Positions 9,741 to 18,506 of a DNA stretch of 47,268 nt are shown piece by piece. The first letter of the stretch is position 1. Each line of letters opens with the position of its first letter. The stretch comes from a bacterium (GTDB taxonomy: Bacteria > Zhuqueibacterota > QNDG01 > DTFT01). The stretch is from contig JAFGAX010000206.1 of assembly GCA_016933415.1 (NCBI GenBank), positions 1 through 47,268 of the forward strand, read 5' to 3'. Position numbers and translations under genes: made by a program. The notes beneath the pieces were generated by a model that saw nothing but the letters and a program-made list of their open reading frames with translations, searched no databases and was not told where the DNA came from.

Positions 9741-9968
9741 CTATTCGATATCGATGTTTTCCGGTTCGGGCACTTTTTCCAGCAGATGCTCGGCGGATTG
9801 CCGGCAGAGCTCGTATTCCTTCTCCTGGGTGATGTCCGCAAGCTGCAGAATGGAGGAGACGATGTTCATCTGCTCCGTGGAGAACTCCTGGGGTTTCGTG
9901 ACGCTTTCCGAGTCGATTTCCAGCGCTTCGAGGAGACTCTTTTTATCGAGGGCGCGGGCTTTGGCCAT
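9741..9968 (-). CDS. Small (75 aa) conserved-looking operon protein
   Basis: MAKARALDKKSLLEALEIDSESVTKPQEFSTEQMNIVSSILQLADITQEKEYELCRQSAEHLLEKVPEPENIDIE. Fits precisely between two operon genes with short spacers. Confidence 0.7.
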   Translation of the reverse strand: MAKARALDKKSLLEALEIDSESVTKPQEFSTEQMNIVSSILQLADITQEKEYELCRQSAEHLLEKVPEPENIDIE

Positions 9969-9971
9969 GGA

Positions 9972-12014
9972 TCACCTCTTCTTGCCGGCTTCCTTGCGGG
10001 GGGCCGGTTTCGCTTTTCTGGGTTTTGCGGCGGGGGCCGCGTCCGGTTGCAGTATCTCGCGGGCGGCCGGGGACGGGTCCGGACCCGTCTCCTCCTCCGG
10101 CAGGAGCACTTCTCCCGTGTAGACCAGAACGCCGTTCACTTTTTTCTCCACCTGGTCGTAGGTGTTGCGGATGATCTCGGTGTTTTTGGAGATCTCTTCC
10201 ATGGATTCGGTCAATTCCTTTTCGGCCCTGGCGCCCCTTTCGTTCTCCTTTGAAGCGCCCGCCTTGATTGCGCTGATGATGGCGCCCATCCGCTTGCGGA
10301 TGAATTCCTGCCGGTTAGCGAGGCTCTGGATCGTCGGTCCCTCGGTGCCGGCGGCCTGATCGGGCGCGTAGAGGTCCGCCAGCCGGTTCTTGAAGCGGGG
10401 GAATGATTCGAGGCGGCGGACGAGTTTCTCCTTCATTTCCGGCGGAACGCTCTTGTTGTCCAGGTAATTTTTCACGATCGAAAAGTAGGTGTTCACCGAG
10501 TCTTTCTGGAGCTCGTCCAGCTTTCTCTCGCGCTTGATGATCAGATCCACCTCCGGGACGAGGGTACCCGATTTTTCGAGCCGGTCCAGGGCTTCATCGC
10601 GGAGCGTCTCCTGGAAGAAGTAGTAGTCGATGAGTCCCAGGATCAGCTTGGGATCCGGCATCTTCGGATCGATCGTCCAGACCCTGGCCACGCGGTCGTG
10701 CAGGGCGTCGCGTTCCTTCCGCGTCAGGCCCGATTTTTCGTCCTTGTCGAGCCATTGGTGGATCATGGACACCGCGTGCCAGAGAAGGATGTTCCGCAGC
10801 GTCCGGTCGTGATCGTCCAGAGAGGGTCCGGTTTTCGATTCGTCCTGCCCGGAGTCTTTCCCGGAGTCCTTCACGGTTTTCGGGGCTTTCTCTTTGACCA
10901 TTTCATCCTTGCGGCGGCCGTCCTCGAGCGTTCGAACGATGTCCGCGAGGGGTTGGTCCAGCGCGCTTCTCTCGCCGGAGCGCCAGCGGCACAGGAGCAG
11001 TCCGATTTCCGCGTTCGTCGAAGGCCGTTTCTCCGTCTTCGCCCGTTCCTTCGCCGCCTCGAAGAAATCCCTGGCCTGGGGCAGCTGGTTGTTGAAGAGC
11101 GAGATAATGCCCAGCGTCACCTGGTGGTCGCTGACGGAGGCCGGAACCCGGTCGGCGTGCACTCCCAGTTCGCGGACGCGGTCGAAATACTGAACGGCGG
11201 CCTCGATGTCCCGTTTCTTCCAGTGCTCCTTGCCGAGATTGAAGCAGGCGATGCTCATCAGTTTTTTCGCCTGGAGGTAGTCCCTGAGCTGATCCGTACT
11301 GGCGTTGTATCTCTCGTACGCTTCCGCGTATTTCTCCTGCTTCACCTTGGCCCAGAGATCGAGGTAGAGGAACGGCGTATCCGTCCGTTCGACAAGGGAA
11401 AGGTCGTCCACGGTTCCGGCGCAGTCGTCGCGGAGGGCCCGCAGGTAAGCGCGGGCGAAATAGGCCTCGTCGAGATCGGCTTTTTTCAGGCCGGCGGTGA
11501 TCGCCTTCGTCAGCAGCGTTTCGGCGAGCGGATACTCGCTCTTCTGCCCCTGGGCGATGATGTGAAGCGCCTGGAGGAGGGATTTCCGCTTTCGGGCGGG
11601 CTGAATCACCGAGAAAAAGAGAACGAGACCCAGGATCACCAGAATCAGGAATCCCAGCGCCGAAGCGCCGGCAAGGATCAGGCGGCGGTCGACACCCGAG
11701 AAAACGCCGGATTTCGATCCGGGCACTTCACCGGCGGGCGGCGCCACGGCGGACTCCGGGGAGGCGACGGACGGCTGTTCGGTCGCCCGGCCGGCCGCAT
11801 CCCGCGCCGCCGAGCTGTCGGCGGCGGCAATCGCTTCCCATGTGTGATCGGCCCTGAGCAGGACCTTCGAACCGTTCCCCGTCGTGACCAGTTCGTCCGC
11901 GCTCGACGGCGCGGCCAGACAGGCCAGGAGGAGCAGCAGCCGGGCAAGCGCGGACCCCGTCCTGTTTTTCGAAGACGGGTGCTTGTTTCGGCCGAACCGC
12001 CTCGGGTGTCCCAT
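9972..12014 (-). CDS. Signal-peptide/TM-anchored TPR protein
   Basis: N-terminal hydrophobic ALARLLLLLACLAAPSSADELV, internal TM LILAGASALGFLILVILGLVLFFSVI, followed by helical repeats (AETLLTKAITAGLKKADLDEAYFARAYLRAL). Confidence 0.8.
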   Translation of the reverse strand: MGHPRRFGRNKHPSSKNRTGSALARLLLLLACLAAPSSADELVTTGNGSKVLLRADHTWEAIAAADSSAARDAAGRATEQPSVASPESAVAPPAGEVPGSKSGVFSGVDRRLILAGASALGFLILVILGLVLFFSVIQPARKRKSLLQALHIIAQGQKSEYPLAETLLTKAITAGLKKADLDEAYFARAYLRALRDDCAGTVDDLSLVERTDTPFLYLDLWAKVKQEKYAEAYERYNASTDQLRDYLQAKKLMSIACFNLGKEHWKKRDIEAAVQYFDRVRELGVHADRVPASVSDHQVTLGIISLFNNQLPQARDFFEAAKERAKTEKRPSTNAEIGLLLCRWRSGERSALDQPLADIVRTLEDGRRKDEMVKEKAPKTVKDSGKDSGQDESKTGPSLDDHDRTLRNILLWHAVSMIHQWLDKDEKSGLTRKERDALHDRVARVWTIDPKMPDPKLILGLIDYYFFQETLRDEALDRLEKSGTLVPEVDLIIKRERKLDELQKDSVNTYFSIVKNYLDNKSVPPEMKEKLVRRLESFPRFKNRLADLYAPDQAAGTEGPTIQSLANRQEFIRKRMGAIISAIKAGASKENERGARAEKELTESMEEISKNTEIIRNTYDQVEKKVNGVLVYTGEVLLPEEETGPDPSPAAREILQPDAAPAAKPRKAKPAPRKEAGKKR

Positions 12015-12040
12015 GATTCCCTCTTTCTTTCGGAAACGAG

Positions 12041-13609
12041 TTACTTTTTAACGGCTGCCATCATTTTCTCGAGCCTCAGAATGGTGTTTCCGTAGACCTC
12101 GATCAACGACGGATCGAGGCGCCGCGGATCGGAGGCCGGATACCGGGCGACCGTGGACAGCGCTTTCTTGATGCCGTCCAGGAAGGTCCGGGCGGCGTCG
12201 AATTTTTCAGGATGGGCCGGAATTTCGCCGATCATGGCCTCCGCATACAAGAGGGTCCGGGGGAATTCCCACCACATGTATGTTGGGGGGGCCCCGGACG
12301 TGCCCGGATGATAGAGGTACGGATGAAGCACCTCCTGGGCTTGGATGAATTGGCCCGCCTTCATGAAAAAGGAAGTCACGGCCATGAAGAGCGTGTCCCG
12401 CTCCCGGACCGGAAGGGACTGAAAATTGCGCAAGGCCATGGCATGCATCTTCGATTGAGTGTCCACGAGGCTTTTCGACGCCCCCGCGGTGTCCCTCCGC
12501 GGCGGAGTTTGGAGAAGAACCGATAGTTGCAGACGTTGCGCCTCCAGGTTCCCGGCCGGGGCGGCCTGGATGGCTCTTTCGAACCATTCCAATGCGTTCA
12601 ACGGCTCCTGCAGGTTCTCCATGGCGATTTTTCCCGCCAGCAGGAGGAGATCGAACCGGCTTTCCCCGAGACACACGTCTCCGATGAAATCGACCGCCTT
12701 CTGATACTGTTTCCGGCCCCGCAGATCCTCCGCAACGGCCAGGGGATCCAGGCGGTCCGCCAGGAGCCGGAGCTTTTCGGAAAGCTGGGCGGGATTCGCG
12801 TCCGCCCGGGTCCGCGGATCCGGATCGAGCGCGGTCCGCACCATCCGGACGACCTCCGGATACAGGTCCACCCGGTCGATCCAGATGGGCATTCTCTGCA
12901 GCAAACCTTCCGGTTCGAACAGGGTGCCCGAGGCCGCCTTGCGCAGCATAAGGAACGGATCGTCCGGCTCCTTCCATGCAAAGAGGCACTGGAGCATCAT
13001 GACACCGCACGCAAAAAGGTCGAGCGTCCGGTCCCGGATCAACTGGCGGCTGCCGCGCACGAGTTCGGGCGCCAGGAAGGGAACGCGGGAGGGCTCGGCG
13101 ACCAGCGTTTCAAAACGGGGCCACAACCCGAGGGACGGAAGCGCCAGAAGCACGGGCCATTGCTGGTTGAAGACGATGTCCGCGGGCATGGGGAAGTTCG
13201 CGTCCCCATTCGTCTCCCACCAGTTGTTCAGCGCGCCCATGACTTTCGACATGAGGAAGAGGCGGCTCTGCGGATCCGCGTCCGTCAGCAGTCCGGACAG
13301 ACTCCGGCCGTTCGCCCGGTAGGTTACGAAAAAGAACAGACTGCCCCGGACCGGCACCTCGCCGGTTTCCTCGATGGGCGCCAGCCCCTGGCGGCACGGC
13401 TGATCCCGGCGCTTGTCTATTTCCAGGCGTTTCGACAGGTCCCGAACGTCCTCGATGGGAAGAAGCCGGAAATACCGGTTCCCGGAGGCCTCACGGTACA
13501 CGTGCCCCCGCATGCTCGGTCCCACGTATTCGAGACCCCTGCCTTCGCGGTCGAAGGGCAGCCCCTGCGGCAGGTTCAACGGGTCATTTCTTCGCGTCTG
13601 CGTAGACAT
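12041..13609 (-). CDS. Protein kinase-like (probable pseudokinase) with C-terminal TPR-like region
   Basis: APE-like FLAPELV, F-helix-like RTLDLFACGVMMLQCLFAWKEPDDPF, and ALDPDPRTRADANP are kinase C-lobe hallmarks. No HRD or DFG is visible. Start at MSTQTRRN; overlaps the end of the Hsp70 gene. Confidence 0.7.
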   Translation of the reverse strand: MSTQTRRNDPLNLPQGLPFDREGRGLEYVGPSMRGHVYREASGNRYFRLLPIEDVRDLSKRLEIDKRRDQPCRQGLAPIEETGEVPVRGSLFFFVTYRANGRSLSGLLTDADPQSRLFLMSKVMGALNNWWETNGDANFPMPADIVFNQQWPVLLALPSLGLWPRFETLVAEPSRVPFLAPELVRGSRQLIRDRTLDLFACGVMMLQCLFAWKEPDDPFLMLRKAASGTLFEPEGLLQRMPIWIDRVDLYPEVVRMVRTALDPDPRTRADANPAQLSEKLRLLADRLDPLAVAEDLRGRKQYQKAVDFIGDVCLGESRFDLLLLAGKIAMENLQEPLNALEWFERAIQAAPAGNLEAQRLQLSVLLQTPPRRDTAGASKSLVDTQSKMHAMALRNFQSLPVRERDTLFMAVTSFFMKAGQFIQAQEVLHPYLYHPGTSGAPPTYMWWEFPRTLLYAEAMIGEIPAHPEKFDAARTFLDGIKKALSTVARYPASDPRRLDPSLIEVYGNTILRLEKMMAAVKK

Positions 13610-15608
13610 CTTCAAGCGTGTCTCCCAGGTCTTCGAGCTTCTCGCCGGTGACCCCGGAATTCAGGGCGGTGATGAAATCGGTGAAAGCCTTGAGCAGGCC
13701 GGCGTCGATTTCCTTGAGGAGAAGCTTCTGCGACCGCCGTACGATGGACTTGAACTGCTCGGGCACGGGCACGGCGGGTTCCGGAATGGCGCCCGCGTCC
13801 GGCGTCGGCGGGGCGGGCTGTTCCGGGGCCGGAGCGGCCGGTGGAGCCGGGGAAGTCGCCGGCTGCGGCTGTGCCGGCTGTGTCCCGGGCACGGCGCCGG
13901 GCTGCGGGGGAGGCGTGAAACCGGCGGAGGACTGCGCCGCGGGGGTCTGGGCGCTGCCGTGGGCGTACAGTCCGAGCAGTTTGTTCCGCATCTGGCTCAG
14001 GGCGGCGTCCCCGCCGATGCCCGTCTTCTGTTCGAATTTCATCTCGTATTGCTTGCCGGTCTGCACGTGGAACACCACCATCGTGAGGAGCCCGTTGACG
14101 TCGAGTTTGAAGGTCACTTCGAATCGGTGGGTGTTCTGGGGCTTGGGCTCGATGTTCTCGATGAACAGATCCCCAATCGGCGTGTTTTCGAAGACGAATT
14201 CGCTCTCTCCCTGAAATACCGGGACGTGAATCCGCGTCGCATTCTCGGGATTGGTGAACATGTCGTTTTTGACCTCGATCGGGATATTGCTGCCCTGCTT
14301 GATCATCCGGACGCACTGGCCTCCCTGGACGCCGATGCCGAGGGAATGCTCGGTGATCAGCCGGATCTGCTGATCGTCGACCGACTGGGTGTTCAGCTTC
14401 AGCGTTTCGTTCCGGCGTTTGATGTCGAAGGCACCGTCGGTGGCGGCGAACCGTTTGGCCAGAATCGCCGCGCCGCGGGCGACCACGGTGTCCGGATTCA
14501 ACTCGCCGCGGACGAAGCTTTCATCCTTCTTGAAATAATCAAGCAGTATCTCCTTGACCTTGGGGATTTTGCTCGATCCGCCGACCAGCAGAATCGCGTC
14601 CACCTGGTCCCGGTCTATCCCCTTCTGCTCCCGGGCGTTGTTGATGGCGGTGTCGACGTACGTGAGTGATTTGCGCAGAAGGTCGTCGATGAGCGTCAGG
14701 AAAACGTCCTTCGTCAGAACCAGCTTGAGGTCGTGACGGATCGATTCCAGCAGCAGGGTCGTGGAATCGTTGTAGCTGAGGGCGATTTTGGCGGGTTCCG
14801 CGACCGACTTGATCTTCGCCCTTGCCAGCGGGTCCTGGCCGACGTCGATTCCCTGCTTGCGGAGTTCTTCGACCGCCCAGTCCACGATGGCGTTGTCGAA
14901 GTCGCCACCTCCGAGCCGGGGGTCCCCGGCCGTCGCGATGACGTTCAGGTTCCCCGTTTCCACCTGGATGATGGACACGTCGAACGTTCCGCCGCCGAGA
15001 TCGTACACGAGGTAGGTTTTTTTCTCCGTCTCCATGCGGTCCACCCCGTAGCAGATCGCCGCGGCGGTGGGTTCCGGAATGATCTGCCTGGGGAACAGCC
15101 CGGCGAGAAGCGCCGCCTCCTCCGTGGCCTTCTTCTGCGGCTCCTTGAAATAGGCCGGCACGGTGACCACCGCGTCGCGGATTTCCTCGCCGATTTCCCG
15201 TTCGGCCACTTCCTTCATCTTCATCAGGACGAAGGCGCTGATTTCCTGGGGAAGCATCCACTCGCCCGCGAAGTAAACCTTTACGGGATCCTGCAGCTTG
15301 AACACGCCCTGGGCCTTGAACCGTTCCAGGCCCTTGTTTTCGGGCGTGAACAGCTCTCCCATCTCCCGTTTGATCTCGATCACCGTGTCTTCGGGACGGA
15401 CGGGGAGATTGCGTTTCGCCGCTTCCCCCACGATGGCCTTGCGGAGCATCTGGTCCGTGCTGACGACGGAAGGCGTGGTCTCGGGATTCTGGTGCGATTC
15501 GGGATTCCGGATGATCTCCGCCTGTTCCGTGTATGTATTGTAGGAGGCCACGGCCGAATACGTCGTGCCGAGATCGATGCCGATCACCTTGTGCATTTTG
15601 TCGTTCAT
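13584..15608 (-). CDS. Hsp70/DnaK-family chaperone with Pro-rich linker C-terminus
   Basis: Start MNDKMHKVIGIDLGTTYSAVASYN; LVYDLGGGTFDVSIIQ; ILLVGGSSKIPKVKEIL. AAGGAGCGGAATC-ATG; ATGA overlap with the GrpE-like gene. Confidence 0.95.
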   Translation of the reverse strand: MNDKMHKVIGIDLGTTYSAVASYNTYTEQAEIIRNPESHQNPETTPSVVSTDQMLRKAIVGEAAKRNLPVRPEDTVIEIKREMGELFTPENKGLERFKAQGVFKLQDPVKVYFAGEWMLPQEISAFVLMKMKEVAEREIGEEIRDAVVTVPAYFKEPQKKATEEAALLAGLFPRQIIPEPTAAAICYGVDRMETEKKTYLVYDLGGGTFDVSIIQVETGNLNVIATAGDPRLGGGDFDNAIVDWAVEELRKQGIDVGQDPLARAKIKSVAEPAKIALSYNDSTTLLLESIRHDLKLVLTKDVFLTLIDDLLRKSLTYVDTAINNAREQKGIDRDQVDAILLVGGSSKIPKVKEILLDYFKKDESFVRGELNPDTVVARGAAILAKRFAATDGAFDIKRRNETLKLNTQSVDDQQIRLITEHSLGIGVQGGQCVRMIKQGSNIPIEVKNDMFTNPENATRIHVPVFQGESEFVFENTPIGDLFIENIEPKPQNTHRFEVTFKLDVNGLLTMVVFHVQTGKQYEMKFEQKTGIGGDAALSQMRNKLLGLYAHGSAQTPAAQSSAGFTPPPQPGAVPGTQPAQPQPATSPAPPAAPAPEQPAPPTPDAGAIPEPAVPVPEQFKSIVRRSQKLLLKEIDAGLLKAFTDFITALNSGVTGEKLEDLGDTLEDVYADAKK

Positions 15609-16414
15609 GATTCCGCTCCTTGACTGTTTTGTGAGGTGCTGTCCTGGCGCGAAAGGTTTTGCGGACCTTCGGAATCCGTCCGGTTCCTGCCCACGATCAC
15701 GCGGCAGGGCCGGACGATGATCTGCCCGGCCCTGTATCCGGACTGTTCGACGCGGAGAACGGTTCCCTCGCGTCCTTCGCCGTATCCGATGCATTCCATG
15801 CGCTGGGGGTCGAAATCGTCCCCCGGACGCACTTCGAAGGGCGCGTATCGGAGCGCCTGGGTGATGCCGGTGAGCAGGTCGAGCAGGGTTTCCGTGTTTT
15901 TAAGCAGTTCCCCGGCGTTTTCTCGCTGCTCGAGGTGTCGATGAATCGATCTCAGCGATTCCATGGCCGGCATCAGGGCGTTGAACGTCGAACGGCCGAT
16001 GAATTCTCTGCGGTCGGAGAGAAGGTTTTCCTTGAGGCGTTCCAGTTCCATCCCGACCGAGCGGGAAAGCGACTCCTGCGCCGTCCGGAGGGATGAAACG
16101 GTTTCGGCCAGTTGGGCGATTCTCCCGTCGATACTGGAGACCATTTTAAAGAGGCCGACCATGTCGTCCGCCAGCTCCCCCAGGGTGTCGTGCAGGTCGG
16201 CCTCTCCCGCGTTCCGGTCCGGTTTTTTCCGGAACAGCCCCGCCGGCTCCGTCAGGTTCATGCGGATCGTGTCGGAAAACCCGGCTCCGCCGATAGCGTC
16301 CCGTGCTTCATCCGTCTTCAATCCGTGCGCGGCCGGGGTTTCACCGGACGATTCGACGCGCGGTTCGTGCGGTGCCGTGTCCGGTTTCTCCCCGCCGGAC
16401 AACTTCTTCTTCAT
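15605..16414 (-). CDS. GrpE-like nucleotide-exchange factor
   Basis: C-term YAPFEVRPGDDFDPQRMECIGYGEGREGTVLRVEQSGYRAGQIIVRPCRVIVGRN resembles the GrpE head domain. Preceding long helix. Start MKKKLSGG with RBS GGAGGAATC; ATGA overlap with the upstream gene. Confidence 0.75.
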   Translation of the reverse strand: MKKKLSGGEKPDTAPHEPRVESSGETPAAHGLKTDEARDAIGGAGFSDTIRMNLTEPAGLFRKKPDRNAGEADLHDTLGELADDMVGLFKMVSSIDGRIAQLAETVSSLRTAQESLSRSVGMELERLKENLLSDRREFIGRSTFNALMPAMESLRSIHRHLEQRENAGELLKNTETLLDLLTGITQALRYAPFEVRPGDDFDPQRMECIGYGEGREGTVLRVEQSGYRAGQIIVRPCRVIVGRNRTDSEGPQNLSRQDSTSQNSQGAES

Positions 16415-17031
16415 GATTCCTCCTCGTCGATCCGCTGGTTGTATTCGTAGTCCGATGTGAAGATTCTGCGGGTCAGGTCGCTGGGGTGAAAACAATGGAT
16501 GTTCTTTTCCTCTTCAAGAAAACGGGAGAATTCTTTTCTGGCGTAAAAGAGCAGGGTCCGGAAGTCCGTCAGAACATCCGCCCGGAATTCCTCGAAACGC
16601 AGCAGAATGCAGGGGGGCGTGGAGAGGTCGTATTTCTGCCGCTCCTCCCTTTTTTCCAGTTCGATCAGGTTGATGTCGTTCACTTCCCGGTCAATGCGGC
16701 CGAGGTCGGATTCGATCTTCCTGAAATCGGGATCGATTCGGACGGCCTCCTTTTCCAGCGCGGCGATTTCCGAATGGAGTTTCTTGAGCGCGGACGGGTC
16801 CGTCTTTTCGGCGCTCTTGTTCATCGTTTCCAGCCGGCTCCGGGCCGTCTCGAGCCCGGGCACCGCCTCGTAAATCCCGGCCCGTCTCTTTTCGAGCATC
16901 TGTTTCCTGGCGCCGAGGGATTGAAGGATTTCGCCCTTGGCGTCCTGGATGTCGTTGGCGGTCGCATCGGGTTTCAGGCCGAGCTTCGCGTAGGACGTGT
17001 CCCGGCTGAGGATCAGGGGAAAATGGAACAT
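16411..17031 (-). CDS. J-domain-like protein (HPD motif not seen)
   Basis: N-term YAKLGLKPDATANDIQDAKGEILQSLGARKQ resembles J-domain helices I-II. Directly precedes grpE-like and dnaK-like genes. Confidence 0.6.
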   Translation of the reverse strand: MFHFPLILSRDTSYAKLGLKPDATANDIQDAKGEILQSLGARKQMLEKRRAGIYEAVPGLETARSRLETMNKSAEKTDPSALKKLHSEIAALEKEAVRIDPDFRKIESDLGRIDREVNDINLIELEKREERQKYDLSTPPCILLRFEEFRADVLTDFRTLLFYARKEFSRFLEEEKNIHCFHPSDLTRRIFTSDYEYNQRIDEEES

Positions 17032-17294
17032 CGGTCGTGAGTTCTCCCTTCTGTCCGGCGACCGAATGCGCCTTTCAGGGACGGAAATCGCTGCGGAAAA
17101 TGATAACTGGGGAATCCCCTTCTGCCGCCACCGAAGAGGATGGATGTCAAGGGCCGACCGCGGCTGACGTCTTCCGCTGCCGACAATCGTTGCCGGAAAT
17201 CCTCTCTCCGCGTTTCAGGGATGGGATGGACGTCCGGGGCTCTATCAATAGAAACAGCTGTTGGCTTTAAGCGAAAAAACACAATGTCACACCA

Positions 17295-17323
17295 ATAGTA
17301 TTGATATTTTATCCGAAAATCAA
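17295..17323 (-). promoter_or_regulatory. Internal sigma70-like promoter for the chaperone half of the operon
   Basis: Minus strand TTGATT (17323-17318) N17 TACTAT (17300-17295), in an AT-rich 337-bp gap. Confidence 0.45.
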
Positions 17324-17368
17324 GAAAAATGTACTCTGACTTGACGATTGCGGGCCGCACGTCGGGAA

Positions 17369-18499
17369 TCATTTCATTTCGATGATCTCCCGCACCACTC
17401 CTTCGGATACGTTTTCAAGAGGCCCGGCGGCCGTGCGGACGGCCGGATCACCCGCCAGAATTGCCCCGACCTTTTCCAGCCTCCCGAAGTTCCCGAAGAT
17501 GATCTTGTACAGGGGCGCTTTCGAGCCGTAATTGCCCCAGGTCACCTCGGTCTTCATGAACCGGCTGAACGCGCCGGACAGCCGGATGTACAGGTTCAGG
17601 GCCTTCTGGGGGAGCTTGTTCAGCACGAAACCGTCCATGTCCTTCACTTTCAGCATGAAGTCACGGATGGCCGGCTGCGGATACACGGCCTCGAAGAAGT
17701 GCACCATCGGGCCGTGCGTCACGCTGCGCAGCTCGCACAGGTCCCCGTTCAGGCACAGGTAGAGCAGCTCGACGGCCCTGTGGAAGAGTGGAAGGTCGAG
17801 GTGTTTGGCCGTCAGAATGCCGGGCCGCTGGTCGTCGTGCCAGGCGGCCTGAAAAACGTACTTGCCGGCGTCGAGCACGTAGTCGTCCACCTCGCGGCCC
17901 GACGCCGCGAACCCGTCCCGGGAGAGCGCCTTCCCAGCGCTCTTGCGGAACTGTGAAAGGCGAAGGAAGTACTTCTCATGCCCGGCCGACATCAGGCGGA
18001 TGAACCGCTCGTCGATCATGGGATAGCCGGGACTGACGTAGAGATCCTCCACGATCAGGCTGTATTCCTCCCAGAAATCCTCGTGGATCCGGCAGAGGTA
18101 GTAGGCCGGCATGTCGTGCGGCGTCAGCCGGACGTCGAGGTGCACCCGGTAGTTGCACGCGTCCCGGATGCCGGAATGCAGGCCCTCCGGGTCCGTCAGG
18201 CGCACGGCGTGGTCGCCGTAGGAAGAACGGATCGTGAACTCGCGCGTCAGCGCCTCGCGGATGTCCGTCATCAGCCGGCCCGTCCCGCCCGACCGCTCGA
18301 GGGTCAACCGAAGGGCGTCGTACGAGCGGAGCGTCTCCAGCAGCGGCTCCAGGACCGCCCGGTAGTCCGTGTTCCAGGCCGCATATCCGGACGCCGTGCT
18401 GTACCGGCCGTACGAGGTTGCGCGGTCGTCCCCATCGGCGCCGCCGGTCCAGCAGGACCCGGTCACGACGGCGGTTCCGTTCTTGCGTTCATCCTCCAT
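17369..18499 (-). CDS. Uncharacterised protein (376 aa) of the MoxR-vWA part of the operon
   Basis: Intact ORF following the vWA gene by ~7 nt. No family recognised by eye. Confidence 0.75.
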   Translation of the reverse strand: MEDERKNGTAVVTGSCWTGGADGDDRATSYGRYSTASGYAAWNTDYRAVLEPLLETLRSYDALRLTLERSGGTGRLMTDIREALTREFTIRSSYGDHAVRLTDPEGLHSGIRDACNYRVHLDVRLTPHDMPAYYLCRIHEDFWEEYSLIVEDLYVSPGYPMIDERFIRLMSAGHEKYFLRLSQFRKSAGKALSRDGFAASGREVDDYVLDAGKYVFQAAWHDDQRPGILTAKHLDLPLFHRAVELLYLCLNGDLCELRSVTHGPMVHFFEAVYPQPAIRDFMLKVKDMDGFVLNKLPQKALNLYIRLSGAFSRFMKTEVTWGNYGSKAPLYKIIFGNFGRLEKVGAILAGDPAVRTAAGPLENVSEGVVREIIEMK

Positions 18500-18506
18500 G
18501 GCTGCG

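Noticed and set aside
13584-16414. Simple housekeeping dnaK-grpE locus
   Set aside because: Atypical C-terminal tail, HPD-less J-like partner and embedding in a MoxR-vWA/TIR/pseudokinase operon argue against it, though only the full genome can exclude it.
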